In this document: positions 11,707 to 23,885 of the stretch, one piece after another
Layout of the letters: each line of letters opens with the position of its first letter
Position numbering within the stretch: the stretch's first letter is position 1
NCBI GenBank assembly: GCA_026120035.1
Contig: JALRME010000070.1
Coordinates: 21,414 to 85,413, forward strand
Source: Coleophoma eucalyptorum
Taxonomy: Eukaryota > Ascomycota > Leotiomycetes > Helotiales > Dermateaceae
Reading direction: 5' to 3'
DNA length: 64,000 nt
Program-made: the position numbers and the translations under genes
The notes under the pieces: generated by a model
What the model saw: only the letters and a program-made list of their open reading frames with translations
Told to the model about the DNA's origin: nothing
Database searches by the model: none

Positions 11707-12664
11707 ATGGACAGCAAAGAAGATGACCTTCAGGGCATTTGCACCTATCTAATAGAAATTGCGAAGGAAGCTGGCCACATCATCATTGCTGCCCGACCGA
11801 CCTCACACACAACCACAACCAAGAAGAACAGTCTGTATGCTCCTATGCCCCATTTCGCCTTACCCTGCTAATTAATATATAGCTGCCGATATTGTCACAG
11901 AGACAGATCAGGCCGTGGAGAATTTTATACGCGAGCGCCTGGCAAAGAGATATCCTACCTTCGCATTTATTGGAGAGGAAACATACAAAACCGGAGTGGC
12001 CATCACAGACCAGCCAACGTTCATAGTAGATCCCATCGACGGAACATCAAATTTTGTCCATGCATTCCCAGCAGTCTGTATCTCCATCGGTCTCGTAATT
12101 GGGAAGCAGCCAACAGTCGGCGTGGTCTATAATCCTTTCTGTGAAGAGCTCTGGAGCGCAGTAAAAGGCCATGGCGCCTTCAATTCCCGACCCAACAGTG
12201 AGATGCAGAGGCTTCCACTTGTTTCGTCGCCTTTGAAAGGATTAGGACCTGCCTGCATTGGTATTGAATGGGGCAGTGACCGGGAAGGTCCAAACTTTGA
12301 ACTCAATCTGAAGGTCTTTACAACATTAGCTCGGACCACAGCAACAGGAGGGCGATTCGTCAACTCGCTCCGCTGCACTGGATCCGCCGCTATTACAGTA
12401 TGCAGGATCGCAGCCGGGCAGCAAGATGCATTTTGGGAATGTGGTTCCTGGGCTTGGGATGTCGTTGCTGCTTGGTGTATTCTGACTGAGGCTGGAGGAA
12501 TCATAGTGGATGGCCATCCGGGCCAGTGGAATCCTCCAATTGATAACCGGCGGTATCTCGCGGTGCGGTCCGCCACAGAAGGACAGCGAGAGTTTGTAGA
12601 GGAATTTTGGTCGGTGATTGGGGATGACAGGTCTAGTTACGGCCCCCATAACCGTGGCTCCTAG
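11707..12664 (+). CDS. inositol monophosphatase family protein
   Basis: Exons 11707-11830 and 11883-12664 give 301 residues, close to the usual 260-310 of the family. Metal-binding and catalytic motifs are complete: EE in FIGEETYKT (near 75), DPIDGTSNFVH (near 95, the D-P-I-D-G-T signature) and WECGSWAWDVVAAWCI near 215 (the W-D-x-A-A type C-terminal motif). It is predicted to remove phosphate from inositol monophosphate or a related small substrate using Mg2+. The fungal branch also includes the quinate-cluster protein QutG, so inositol is not assured. The intron donor was chosen for frame (phase 1); a GTATGC donor five bases later would break it. Its promoter motifs are shared with the DUF1868 gene. 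Confidence 0.88.
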
Positions 12665-13130
12665 AGAGAAGCCAACTGTACTGGCACCAAAGGCTAGGAT
12701 GTTAAGATGCTAGGATGCTATCCCCCTTGGGTGCGACATCGGCTCCGTTTCGGTGTAGATCCTTTCATACGTATAGGAGGTATGAATAAAACGGATTTAG
12801 TCCTCGAAAAGGCAAGATGCGGTTTTTTCGGTGGCTAAAACTGTGTTAGGTTAATGTCTTGTAATGACAGGGTGTGAGTTTATGATATACTGGCTACGAG
12901 TCATAGACGATCGGTCCACTTTCTATGCTGCCAAAGCACGAAAGGGCAATATAGAATACCTTTTGCATTAAATATCTAGTCTCGGTCAAGTCTGGATTAA
13001 ATTAATTGTTCAAAATAGTTAACTTTTTGGAGGAGTCATTAGCTAATGTGTGAGTTATGATTTATTGTATATCTAACGTATTTCACAAGCGAATGAGCCA
13101 CACAAGCGAGTGAGCTACATTCCACCTACA
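12665..13130. other. 3' flank of phosphatase gene and edge of transposon relic
   Basis: No open frame is seen. The stretch from about 12980 is AT-rich and leads into the transposase relic, so it probably includes the terminal part of that element. I could not identify terminal inverted repeats with confidence. Confidence 0.35.
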
Positions 13131-14130
13131 ATGCTACCACCAAATCAACCTTTACCTTCGAATCAAGAAGGTCGTATTCTTCTAGCTATTCAAGCAGTCA
13201 AAGAAGGCCAATTTAGTAGTATTCGAGCTGCTACTAAAGCGTACGATATATTACGTCTAACACTCTAACGCCGGATCAAAGGAGTGGCTTCTCGACGCGA
13301 CTCTTATCTCCAACTCTCGAAAGCTTACTCCTATAGAGGAACAGGCTCTTATTCAATATATCCCCAATCTAGATTCTCGTTGGTTTCCTCATAGACCTCA
13401 GTCTGTTCAAGAAAAGGCCGACCTTCTTCTCGCCGAACGCGACGCGCCCCCAGTAGGCATTAATTGGACCTCCAACTTTATTAAACGCCGTCCAGAAATC
13501 AGAACAAAATTCAGTCGAAAATACGACTATAGAAGGGCACAATACGAAGATCTAGTAATTATTAATAGCTGGTTTAAGCTTGTAAAGAATGTAGTTACCA
13601 AGTACGGAATTATAGAGGAGGATATATATAACTTCGATAAGGCTGGATTTCTTATAGGAGTTATTACTACTACTAGAGTAGTTACAAGCTTAGAGTCAAA
13701 GAATCATCTAAAGACTACGTAGCTAGCGAATCGAGAATAGGTATTAATTATATAGGGTATCAATTCGTACGGCTGGACGATTCCTCTATTTATTATATTC
13801 CAAGGGTAGAATTACCTCTCGGCCTAATACGAAGACTCGAGTCTCCTATAAGATTAGGTAATAACAGTAATTAAGAATGGGTGGACTACACATAAAATTA
13901 GATTCTAGTGGATTTAACACTTTGATAGATACATAAGAAGTCATACAATTAGGAAATACCGTCTCTTAATTCTAGATAGGCACGAGTCCTATCTATTAGT
14001 CTAATTCTAGTAATATTTTACGGAAAACAATATTATTACACTTTATACACTTTATACACTATCGCACTCCTCGAACATACTAAAGACTTTGGACGTAGGG
14101 TGTTTTGGTCTATTGAAAGTATTATAACTT
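13131..14130 (+). pseudogene. Fot1/pogo-like (DDE_1) transposase relic
   Basis: Conceptual translation across frames shows the ordered landmarks of a fungal pogo-type transposase. First is an N-terminal helix-turn-helix segment (GQFSSIRAATKAYDI and RRIKGVASRRDSY). Then comes a CENP-B-like section (LTPIEEQALIQYI), then NFDKAGFLIGVITT containing the first catalytic Asp, then IIQGINSYGWTIPLFII, and near the end HSSNILKTLDVGCFGLLK. It is broken by in-frame stops (for example TAA at a site where the family has CAA, about 13266) and at least one frameshift. Most stops look like C-to-T changes, as expected from RIP. The element is dead. It separates the phosphatase gene from another damaged gene. 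Confidence 0.85.
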
Positions 14131-14402
14131 ACCAGTTAAGTGTTATCTCTACACGTCTATGCTTCTATCACATATCAAATCTCAAAAATATACATAACAG
14201 CATGAAACAGTCCTTTCTTAATCATACCTCAAGAGGCACATTCAAGAATAAAGGAGAGACGGGTAGCACAATACCTTGTTTTTATTATATGAGGATATGG
14301 TTACTATCCCTATCCCTCGCTAATGCTTTTAAACACCCTATCTAGTTCACTAAATCAGAAGGTATATTGATACAGTATTTGCAAGGTGCCAAATACCATC
14401 AA
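14131..14402. other. AT-rich spacer after the transposase relic
   Basis: No gene is seen. A short open frame at 14100-14345 overlaps the relic and has no recognisable domain. Confidence 0.3.
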
Positions 14403-16724
14403 CTATTTAGTTGGAAGACCAGCATAGAGTATTCCAGTTTGTGGCTGAAAAACCTCACTGACAGTAAAAGTGCAATGTCCCACCTCCGCTCCATTCGCGA
14501 CTGGCACCGCTCCCCACTGGATCTTCCAAAAGGCCATCTCACTGCCATCTCGATCCGGGTGGCAGGCAGCTGAAATAGCCGCACTACAGCTCGCAGCAAC
14601 AGGTATCCCGGTCTTCAATTTAATCATGCCTGCTATAAAAGCGGCGATCACCACAAATACACCGACGAGTATGACGCATACGATGGTGACGGGTGAGTAG
14701 CCACAGGTCATATAGTCACTAAAAGGGACATGTTCGCGCACCTGCGAATCCGGCGTCTCGTAGGCGTCAACACTCACGAGGAAAATACTCTGTGAGACTA
14801 GCCAATGAAGAATACCCGAGACGATCATGAGTGGTATAGCGAAGCGGTACGGAAGCTGAAGAAAGTAGGTGCTTCGCTGCTTGCCCCTAGGGACGCAAGA
14901 TACACGCAATCCTTTGCGAGAGAGGGCACATTGACTCCACTCAGATGCGAGCGATATACATGTAAAAAGACCGTTATAAGTGAAATAAATAAATGATAGG
15001 ACAAGCTGGGTAGTATTGGCTACTATCACGTTGATGATGATGAGTCCGGCGCCGGAACTTGGCAATGTCCAGCGTATGAAGGTAGATGGATCAACACCTC
15101 CCAGCCCCAAGCTGAAGAAAGGTTAGGCGTCTCTGGCACCAACTAGACTAGCGATGCCATAAATAAGAAGCCCGATGCATGTTCCAAGTGCCACCACAAA
15201 TCTGTAATTTTAAGATAGATTAGCTAGCTACCTTAAGATATTATGAGAGGAAAAGGGGATGGAGGGTATCCATCGGAGCTTACAGCAATATGTAAAAGAT
15301 TCATCTTAAACCACTTGCGGCTGCAAACCGTCTCCTCTGATAGTGTCGATATTCCTTCGCAATTATATTTGCAATCCAGGACCTTCTTTCTTAGTAGAAG
15401 CTGTGATATCTTCCTTGCTGGCTAAGGACATGCCCTGGGTAGTTGGATCAGGCCGCTGTAAGAATGATGCAACCGCATCTCTCATCGTCATTAAGGGCGA
15501 TTCAGCGATGCCAAAAGCAAGATACATCATGATTAACGCCTTAAAAGCATTTAGGATGATGGCTATCGTCGCCAGATGTATGCTATATAACAGTCGGCAG
15601 TGCTGTGGGAGTTCCTCACTGAGACAGTACAGGATCTGCTTGTTAAACGGCTTCCACGACGCAGGATTTGCTTCTTTGGCGGCTAGTCGATTTGCACATG
15701 GAATGGAAGAACACGATTGGGTGCCGTCGTTGTTACAAATCCAGTCAAAAGGCGAGCATTGGTTTATTCCAGACGTCACTGTGGTGATTTCCTCTCGAGA
15801 TTCAAACCACAAGGACACCTCATCCAGCGTGAATCCGTCTGTTGTATCAGAAACGACAAGGATAAGACTCCCTCTGCTAGTTTGGAAGTCTTGCGCATAT
15901 GCACGTAAGCAATCCCCCGTTTCTAGCCTGTCGAGAGATCCGTTTCTTGTCTCTTCCTAAATTTGCCTGGCGATCATCGGTGTAGACGAAGGTCCAGCGC
16001 TGTATCGGTTTCCGGTAAAGTTCGAGTGCCTTGCCTCCGTGAATGTTTCATTGACGGTGAATACTTGGTACTCATTAGCAGCTATGGAGGAGAATACGGT
16101 CGAGTTATAGCTGTTCGACCAGAGGTGGTATTCATTAACTTAAGTTGTTCTGCCATAGAATGGGGAGAGAATAACAGAGAGTATAACCTACAACAAATGC
16201 AAAGGTATTGAAGTGATACCAAGCAGCCAGTAGAGAACAACTCGTTTCAAAGAAACATTTCTCAGGTTGCGAAGACTTTGTGTTCCGATATCCAGCCACC
16301 GATTCCGCACATGGGCTGCATCTACCTCCTTCCTTGTTGGGGCCGACATGCACTGCACGCAGTAGTTGCTGGCGCTTAATAAGATCGTACCCAAGATATT
16401 AATAAGTAAATGGATGCTAATATTAAGCTTTCGAGTTGTCTCGCAACTCCCCTCATAGAGCTTATGTCTCCCATCACCACTGAAGCCAGGGAAGTCATTG
16501 TGGGATTCCGCCCATGCAACGACGATGAGGTTGACGCCAAAAACATAGACAGCCATACCAGAAGAGGCTACTACTCCAAATTGCCATCCTGTGGTGTGTT
16601 TTTGTCTCCAGGTCGGCTTCTGATAGTAGGGCGGCGGTTGTTCCGTAGTATTTTTCCGTTCTCCTGTATACTGAACAGGCGATGCTGTGGCCAGGAAACC
16701 TTTGTCTTGCTCAGATGTATCCAT
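14403..16724 (-). pseudogene. DUF6536 multi-pass membrane protein gene with in-frame stops
   Basis: From the ATG at 16724 the protein reads TGWQFGVVASSGMAVYVFGV, LYEGSCETTRKLNISIHLLI, ILLSASNYCVQCMSAPTRKE and VRNRWLDIGTQSLRNLR, which is the N-terminal DUF6536 domain of large fungal membrane proteins. Exon 1 ends about 16187 and exon 2 resumes with YNSTVFSS. The C-terminal part (ANTTQLVLSFIYFTYNGLFT, then PYRFAIPLMIVSGILHWLVS) ends at 14403. Stops interrupt the frame: TAG at 15959-15957, TAA at 15125-15123, and probably TGA at 15303-15301 where family context suggests Trp. TAG and TAA could each arise by one C-to-T change. The join around 15300-15370 is unclear. The rest is so well kept that loss looks recent. 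Confidence 0.75.
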
Positions 16725-18887
16725 GATCGTCGGTCGGTAGTGCTTAATACTACACTTCTACTTTTGTCGCAAGCTGCTATCTGCCCTAGAATAAAATTTA
16801 GCGGTGCATCTCTTTAATATGGTTATCGACTATTCATCTTGAGCAGGAAATGCAGTATTAGAAAATAAAAAGTTATGAGCTATAAAAATATCCACACAAG
16901 TGAAATTATGGGCGGGAGCGCCCTAAGCTCTTTTACGTTCTCTACGAAGCGGTAATCGTATCATTTTGTCGTACAGTACTCCGGTGCGATCAATTCACTA
17001 GAACATTTGCTATGGAATGTTCCTAAAAGCTGGGGCGAAGACTGGCTGGCAGCAGCGAAAGGAAGTCTTAGAAGCCCCGATTTTTCTAAGCTTAATTCTT
17101 GGCATACTAAGCGTTACACTTATTTGCCCTACGCAAGCTAGGGTTGAGAAATGTGGCGCTTGAAAAATGCCTGACGCTCTGGGCACAACTCTGCACTGCG
17201 GAGAACAGATATCCCCACCTGCTGGACTTGAGAGGATACAGGAGTTGCTATCGTCGATAATATAATTGCTGCCGAGCCTCTACTTCTGCCTTGAGTTGTC
17301 TTGAGTTATCTACGCCATTTGCATCCTCGTGATATTCTGCAGGTCCCATTGGTTTCACTTTAGGTCAAGCCGTCGGGTCCCAGACCAATACTCCCTTTCG
17401 CGCTGAGGCTGAAGCAATGTGGACTCTAGTCCCAGATGAGAATGCACTGTAAACAGTATCGATAACGTAATAACCTGGGCAAACTCCTATAACTATTCCT
17501 ATTTCAGGGTTGTTTCATAATCAACCTTATAGATGAAGATATCTACAATATGCAAGATCATACAGCTCGACTATCCTTAAAGGCAAGATACAGTCTCGCT
17601 CGCTTTTGGACGGCCACCTGTCCCCTTAAATCCCCCTCCAAATTCCACCCTCGCCAGCACTTGCGTCCATCTCAAAATCCTCGCGCCGATGCGCCAAGAT
17701 CATCTATCCCCTCCTACCTAATTACCTCCCCGACTCGCCTGCACTTCACATGTGACATGCAGTCTCACATAAACTGTCAATTTCTATCCGATATGTGGGA
17801 AGCCCATCTTGAAGTCCAGATCTCCTAGTATAACTTCCTCGGGAGCATTGGACCACATCCTGTGGGATACAGAGCACCATATTGGCCATGAGCTCCCATT
17901 GATACAGATGTGAGCATGCTCACCGACCCGTATTGATTGGACCCACCGCTGGAATTTCTGCTGTGAAAAGTAGACACAATTCTCAACGGCGAAATCCAAA
18001 ATATAGAAGGCTCTGAAGATATCCAAGTTCAAAATGAATATCTGAGAATATGTGACCGACTTTACCTATTCGTTTTGGAAAATGAGACGCAATATTTTTT
18101 CAAACAGTTACGAAGGAAACGGGGTCGGAAAGAGATCGAAACCAACGGGATATGAGAAAACAGATTGTTTCCCCTCCGGCCAGACCGATTTTATTAGTTA
18201 TCTTCGAGTAAATTGCTAACTTTTGACATTTTCGAAAGTGACTTTAATGGGCCATCAGAGAGAGAAAGTAGATAGACATCACGTAAGTACTACCAATATT
18301 CCAATTATTGCAGTAAAAGAGCTTTGCAACACTTATATATATATACAGGGATTCTCTTAAATAGATCAAGAATACAGTCCATCTTTGTATAGAAAAACGT
18401 CTAGCACGGCGAAGTTAGGAGCCATTGGCCCGATTTTGGTTTCTTAATAAAGTGCTGTGAAGTGCTTGCTTGCCTATAAGCGAATTCAACTACAAGGTTA
18501 TTTTTGTTCCCAGCTCGACATGGTGTCCATCAAAAGACTATCTCCAGAGTGCGAAAGGTCAGATACTTTGATAATGACAACATGTCCTAAGAATAATGTA
18601 TCAATGAACGGATTTTGCAGATATCTTCAAGTTTTGGAGTCTTAGATGTGATTTCTTAATAAATCTTGTGCAAAATGAATATCTGGTTGCTAGTTTTCTC
18701 TAACTAATAAGTGACGTATAAGTATGTCTGGCCTATACAGCGTTTGATTATAGTGGCTATAAGAATGGCCATCCTAACCCTCACAGTTGTAGATTATCCC
18801 CATATCCAGAAGAGCCCTATGACGGAGAATATGCTACGAGCTACAATGTCTTCTATAATCCTTGCCAAGTGAACGTCAAATGGCCAA
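16725..18887. other. long intergenic region without a supported gene
   Basis: About 2.2 kb with only short frames (for example 17550-17828 plus and 17784-18032 minus) that carry no recognisable motif. A short TA run lies near 18340. The first few hundred bases hold the promoter of the damaged DUF6536 gene. Confidence 0.4.
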
Positions 18888-20034
18888 TCAGAATATAGCT
18901 ACGGCATTTGGAGGACTGGCCACGCCACCAGGAACCTATGCTCATATCAGCTGACCATGTATATATGTAGCAGTATTTGATTTACCTTCAAAGGTATACT
19001 AGCAAGGAAGAAAGATTTTTTGTTAATCTTCTTGCAGTGATCAGAGAGTGCTTCTAAATCAAAAAGCTCGCCAATTGGCATTCCCCAGCCTCCGAGTAGC
19101 CACTGATGCAGCATAACATCTAGATTGGCATGAGGACCTGCGATTGGTGCGCGCTCAAAACTTGGCGCGTCACCAGCAACAGCTGCAAATTGCTTCTCCC
19201 AGAGCCACTGTAGCACTTCACGAGAAGCCTCAAGTCCGATGAAATCGGGAGATGCACGCTTTGCTAGTGCTTTTCGCTCTGGCAGAGAGAGCTGACTATA
19301 AGCAGCTGTGAACCCGCTTCGGATAAATAGAATATCTCCTCGTCTGAACGAAATCTGCTGTTCAGCGATAATGGTTTTGAGATGATTTAGGGGAATTGCC
19401 ATTGATGACATAGCATCTATCTTGACGCTATTTCTTCCTGCCCATTCGGCATAGTCTAGTAGCACACCACGACCAACGATCCCGCCACTTTCTACCCATG
19501 CTGGTTATTATGGTATTAGTTTCAACAATCAGCTTTAGTAAATAAATACATACATGAGATGCCGATGGTATTGGATGACTCTAATTCTTCTTGCGTGTGG
19601 CCCATATAATATTTTCGCTCTTTTTGATATCCTTAGGATAACTAATTAGAAAATGGCTCTGAGAATCGGTGGCTTCTACATAAGTATTGCTCACCATAAT
19701 GACGGAAGCCATCCCATTGACTACTGCATTGAGTATTAAACGTCAAAACATCATCATTTACTGTTCTGCCCTCTCTATTGACCAGCTTCTGTTCGAAGGC
19801 GTTTCTGCCAAAACTTGGGTGCGAAGGCTTATCTAATGGCCAATCCAGCGACAACCTTACACCAGACTGAATCTCCGATGCGGCAGCAGCAACGACCTCA
19901 GGAGTAAGGAGATTGAGCATGCCGAGTTCGTCATCATCCCCAAATAATCCCCACGCATTTCCAGGAGGCCCATTGGGATCTAGGGGCAATAGTGAGAATT
20001 GAGGAAACTCAACGTTGGGTCTTGTAGCTGCCAT
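18888..20034 (-). CDS. cyclase-family (PF04199, kynurenine formamidase-like) hydrolase
   Basis: Exons on the minus strand: 20034-19695, 19631-19554, 19500-18986 and 18935-18888, giving 326 residues. Landmarks of the fungal branch are NAWGLFGDDDELGMLNLLTP near the N-terminus, SSQWDGFRHYG before intron 1 (the metal-site region, in place of the bacterial HxGTHxDxP), ESGGIVGRGVLLDYAEWA, RRGDILFIRSGF, and the terminal GGVASPPNAVAIF. Characterised relatives are metal-dependent amidases, isatin hydrolases or lactone/ester hydrolases. The cluster context (sugar-acid dehydratase and aldolase) makes lactone opening an attractive but unproven role. An acceptor-like sequence just 5' of the ATG hints at an intron in the leader. 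Confidence 0.85.
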
Positions 20035-20530
20035 ATCTGTTGGAATTCCCCTGAAATTAAGATAAACCAATAAGAATAAGACAGAGTCTTATTATCACTA
20101 CTGATGTGGAATCATTATAGAGAACTTTTGAAATAGTTGGATGTTGATCATCCAACGGAAACTTATCCGAGACGTCATATGCAGAAAACGTCACATGAGA
20201 CAAATGAGGCGGAGAACTAGACGGGTTCCGACCACTATGCTTTATACTTGAAGTGGAATGGCCTTTATTTATATTTCAGCTTCTAACCGCATTTGGACTG
20301 GGAAGGTGTACAGATTCAGCCAGAATACATAATGGCTCGCTTAATAGACTTGCTGAAGCATGTATTGACCGTCTTGACTATTTAACTTGATTTTATAGCC
20401 TCCTTCCACATTCTGGGGTTCAATACAGCGGCCATGTAAAAGATCGTGCATCAATCTATGATAGATAGGAATGGAGATGATCGGCTTGGAGTTAACTTTC
20501 TCTCGGCAGTAATCTTCTACTTTGAGATCT
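20035..20530. promoter_or_regulatory. promoter of cyclase gene with CGG-N8-CCG site
   Basis: This gap lies between the cyclase start and the transporter stop. It contains CGGAAACTTATCCG at 20156-20169, an inverted CGG-N8-CCG typical of Zn2Cys6 dimers. Its reverse complement, CGGATAAGTTTCCG, matches the site in the aldolase/reductase promoter at 12 of 14 positions. Confidence 0.5.
20156..20169. promoter_or_regulatory. CGG-N8-CCG inverted site (cyclase promoter)
   Basis: CGGAAACTTATCCG lies 122 bases upstream of the cyclase ATG. The matching sites are 24064-24077 and, less well, 22563-22576. Confidence 0.45.
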
Positions 20531-22356
20531 TCAGTAAATATACCGAAAATTCAAATTCTCTCTGTCAGTCATATCTCCGAATGCAGAAGCATCTAAACCC
20601 CTCTCATACTCTTCTAAGGCCTGACTAGAAAGAGCATTCCTATCAATTTCTTGCAAAACATCACGTCTCCTATTGTCGCGTTGGAGTAGAAAGCGTAGCA
20701 AAAAGACAATGACAACTTCAAGGAGATGGGTAATAATCATGCTCCAAATACCGAGCGAGTAGTTAGGCGACTGGCTTGTTTTGTAAAAAAATGGCCCAGC
20801 AATATTTCCAGTGCAGTATCCAAGAAATAGCAGAGCATTCGTTACGACCTTTTTAGTATGGCCGGCAGTGTTTGCTGTTTGGAGAGAGAGGAGGAGCACG
20901 AAGGATGCGTTTATAGGTCCGGTAAGCTGACACATGTGAGAATGATATAGCATCGAAGATAGAGAAAGTCATACATAATAGCATATGAGTCGACCAACTT
21001 GACGATGCTGGGGGACAAATCGCAAACCAAAGGCCCCTGCAATGTTTGGAAGCAGGAAAATAATGATCATAAGACATCGATTATTTGGCGGTATTCGATC
21101 ATTGAGATATACGCAGACTAAGATGGAGATACCAATGACGGCTCCATATGGTATTTGCATCAGAGTCGTTACAACTGCAACACAAGTTAACAGGGTAGCA
21201 TCTGAGACCTAAGGGTCATAACTGACGAGTAGAGAAGCCGAACCCCTTGACGATGAGGGTCCCAAAGTTAGAAATCCCACCGTTCACAATGCTCTGCATG
21301 AGAGCTATCAAGAAAAACAAATATAGCTTGTAATCCATAAAAGCTTCCCTAATCTGGTATCCCTTAATAGTCTTGTTTTCAACTCCAGTCTGATTCTCTC
21401 GCAATCTCTCAACAGCCATCTTCTTTTCATGGTGGGTTAGTTTTCTGGCTGTCACAGGGCTGTCGGGTAGACATATGAACATGATAATGCCCCAGATAGA
21501 GCACAACGCTCCTATGATTAGGAACTCATATTTCCAGCTGGGCAATGATCCTTTAATGTTACCAATACCATAGCCAAGTAGACCACCGAGAGCAACGCCG
21601 AATCCATTTGCCGTATACCAGAGTCCTATTTTAATAGGTTGTTGCCGTCTGGTATACCACATGCTAGTTATGAGCATAAATGCGGGATCCGCACAGGCCT
21701 CAGCAGCACCACCTAGAGCCCTGAGGACAGCAAGTTCAATGAAGTTCCTGGCGCAAGCCTGTAACATAAGGAATACCCCCCACATGAAGATGTTGACGCC
21801 AAGATATCTACCGATCGGAAAGCGTTGGAGCATAAAGTTCGTTGGTAATGCCCAAACAAGAAACCCAAAGTAGAACACGGATGATAGCCAGCTATACTCA
21901 GTGCCCTTTAGGTTGAGATCCTGGCGAATGTTGAAAATAGCAGCGTATGAGAGGGTGGTTTTATCGATCTTGGGAATGTTAATAATGTTCAAGATGTGGG
22001 TAGCCACATTCGCACAACATGCCGAAGTTGTAGAACTATGGGTAACTTACGTAGAAGAATGCGTAGCATACAGACAGATAAGGCAAGATCATCCAATCAA
22101 TCTTTTTGACAAGTTGCCGTTCCTCGTCTAGATTAATTGCCTCGCGAACATCTGTAGGGCTATGGAAAAGCGCCATAGCTGTATCACCACCGCCCATAAC
22201 AGAGACCTTCCATTTTTGATGAGTGGTAAGAGATTCGGGTTTGTTTTCAGAATGGAAAATATTTTCTTTAGCCATGCCAAGCTCAATTTTATTAGGAGAG
22301 ATATTAGTGAGGTTATCTTCCTCCCTATTAGTGGTATTTTGACACTGTGAAGCCAT
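20531..22356 (-). CDS. MFS transporter, anion:cation symporter (Dal5/allantoate-type) family
   Basis: Exons 22356-22051, 21968-21227, 21174-20975 and 20926-20531 join to 547 residues. The first ATG in frame (22356) is used. Family marks are KKIDWMILPYLSVCYAFFY at helix 1, DKTTLSYAAIFNIRQDL after it, GTEYSWLSSVFYFGFLVWAL at helix 2, FPIGRYLGVNIFMWG, GGAAEACADPAFMLITSMWY at helix 4-5 and LPDSPVTARKLTHHEKKMAV in the central loop. The family imports organic anions such as allantoate, pantothenate, nicotinate and, in bacteria, hexonates including galactonate. Lying inside a sugar-acid gene cluster, it is best read as the uptake carrier for that acid. Substrate is inferred from context. Confidence 0.88.
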
Positions 22357-22837
22357 GGAGCTCAAGATTCGTATGGGTCTAGTAGATAGAAGGACTGCAG
22401 CTGCAAATGTGGTTGACGTTCATATATTTGTAGAGCAGAGTACAAATTATATCAAACATCTGAAATACTAGACTACCAAATTTACCCCGCGTGTGGAGAA
22501 TATAGGCACCAGCCAGCATCACGACTCGCATAACTTAAGCATTACCCCACCTCTCTGCTGCCCGGATATGTGTCCTTACGCCAAGATCTGGGGTAGCAAC
22601 CTCAGAGCAAGCCTCGGAGATTTTTCAACTTGATCTCGGATATACATCCGGGAGTATCTGAGCAGATCTACCAAGAAGATCGACAGCGGATTATTGAAAC
22701 GCGTTTGTCTCAATCATGACTAGTCTATTTATCTTTAGGCTGACAGGGTTAATTCGAACTAACATAGCATGTGGATGCATAGAGTGCAGTGCAAAGAATC
22801 AAATTCTTAGAGTAGATTACAGCAAAGTATCGTTTAT
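22357..22837. promoter_or_regulatory. promoter of the MFS gene, with a near-match CGG-N8 site
   Basis: Region between the transporter start and the aldolase stop. CGGATATGTGTCCT at 22563-22576 matches the CGGATAAGAGTCCG site of the aldolase/reductase promoter at 11 of 14 positions, with the last base of the second half-site changed. Confidence 0.35.
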
Positions 22838-23885
22838 CTAGGCTTCTTCTAGCTCTTGCATTGCGTTCAAGGCTGTGCTCCATGAATCCCATTCTTCGAT
22901 TGGCATCCGGCCTTTGAATGGTAACCTCCAGCCTTGCATATCGCCCATTTTTAGTACTTGATAGATGGCCTCCTTGATTCCAACAATACCCCATTTTGCC
23001 ACCATCTCTTCTGCCCTGCTGACGACAAACTGTGTTTTCTGTATCTCTGTCAATGCTTCGAGGGTGGCAGGACGCTTTGCTGCGATATCAAAAAGACGAG
23101 AAATGGTGCATGGATAGATTGCAGCGAGGCCATCGATTACTCCCGAAGCCCCAAACAAAACAATTGGCCCCAATTGTTGACCAAATCCACTGTATAAACG
23201 GAATTTTGTATGGTCTATGGCAGGATCTAAAGCAACCTGTACATGATGCGATACATTTCCATGTGACATTTTACATCCGACAATGTTTGGATGAGCAGCG
23301 AGTTTGGTATATGTATCGAGGCTGACAGTGATGTTGTTCGTAACACCAGGGTAGTGATATCTGTACATGTATGGAATTAGCCATAGCAGCATATGTAGTG
23401 AGAAGGGTCGAGATCACGGACATCAAGATTGGGATTGGGCTTGCGTCTGCAACTATTTTATACCACTCCTGCAAATTTAGCTGCGCAGAAGCCCCTCCAA
23501 AGTAACCCGGAGCAAGGACAAGTCCCCACTGAGCCCCAGCATTGCGCGCATCCTCCAGCCATTCTAGAACCTCGTCCACTGAATTGGTCAAGATCCCGGC
23601 CATAATCGGGTAGTCTGGGAATCCAGCCGCGGTGAGACCTTTACGTACTCCTGAAATCAGTTCAAATCGTTCGACTCGAGAAAGATGAATAGCTTCGCCG
23701 GTGCTGCCCAAGAGCACAAGTCCACGGATGCCATTCTTAGCAAGGTGCACACTATGCTGAATCTGTGTCTCAATGTCGAGAGCAGGTTGACGTGCTCCTT
23801 GCAATATCGTGGATTGGAAGAATGTTGGAACAGGCACGAATACGCCTTCTGGCGGGATGGATGAATTGGATAATTGTGATGCCAT
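22838..23885 (-). CDS. DapA-family aldolase (2-keto-3-deoxy sugar acid aldolase-like)
   Basis: Exons 23885-23422 and 23360-22838 give 328 residues, typical of the DHDPS/NAL class I aldolases. The intron splits the Tyr motif: after splicing it reads IPILIYHYPGVTNNI, carrying the conserved Tyr. The Schiff-base lysine is in NIVGCKMSHGN. GLVLLGSTGEAIHLS carries the GSTGE substrate-carboxylate loop, and the glycine-rich GASGVIDGLAAIYP region also fits. The fungal relatives best known to me cleave 2-keto-3-deoxy-L-galactonate in galacturonate catabolism (GaaC/LGA1 type) or related keto acids. The expected products are pyruvate and a short aldehyde, here probably glyceraldehyde. It is divergent from the aldo-keto reductase gene, 371 bases between starts. 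Confidence 0.88.

Noticed and set aside
12127..12649. Antisense frames of 149 and 107 codons under the phosphatase gene
   Set aside because: They mirror the coding strand of a well-supported IMPase gene and show no domain.
15343..15960. Plus-strand open frame of 205 codons
   Set aside because: The minus strand here carries the DUF6536 sequence; the plus frame has no family resemblance.
17550..18032. Short frames in the 16.7-18.9 kb gap
   Set aside because: Under 100 codons, no motifs, no intron partners.
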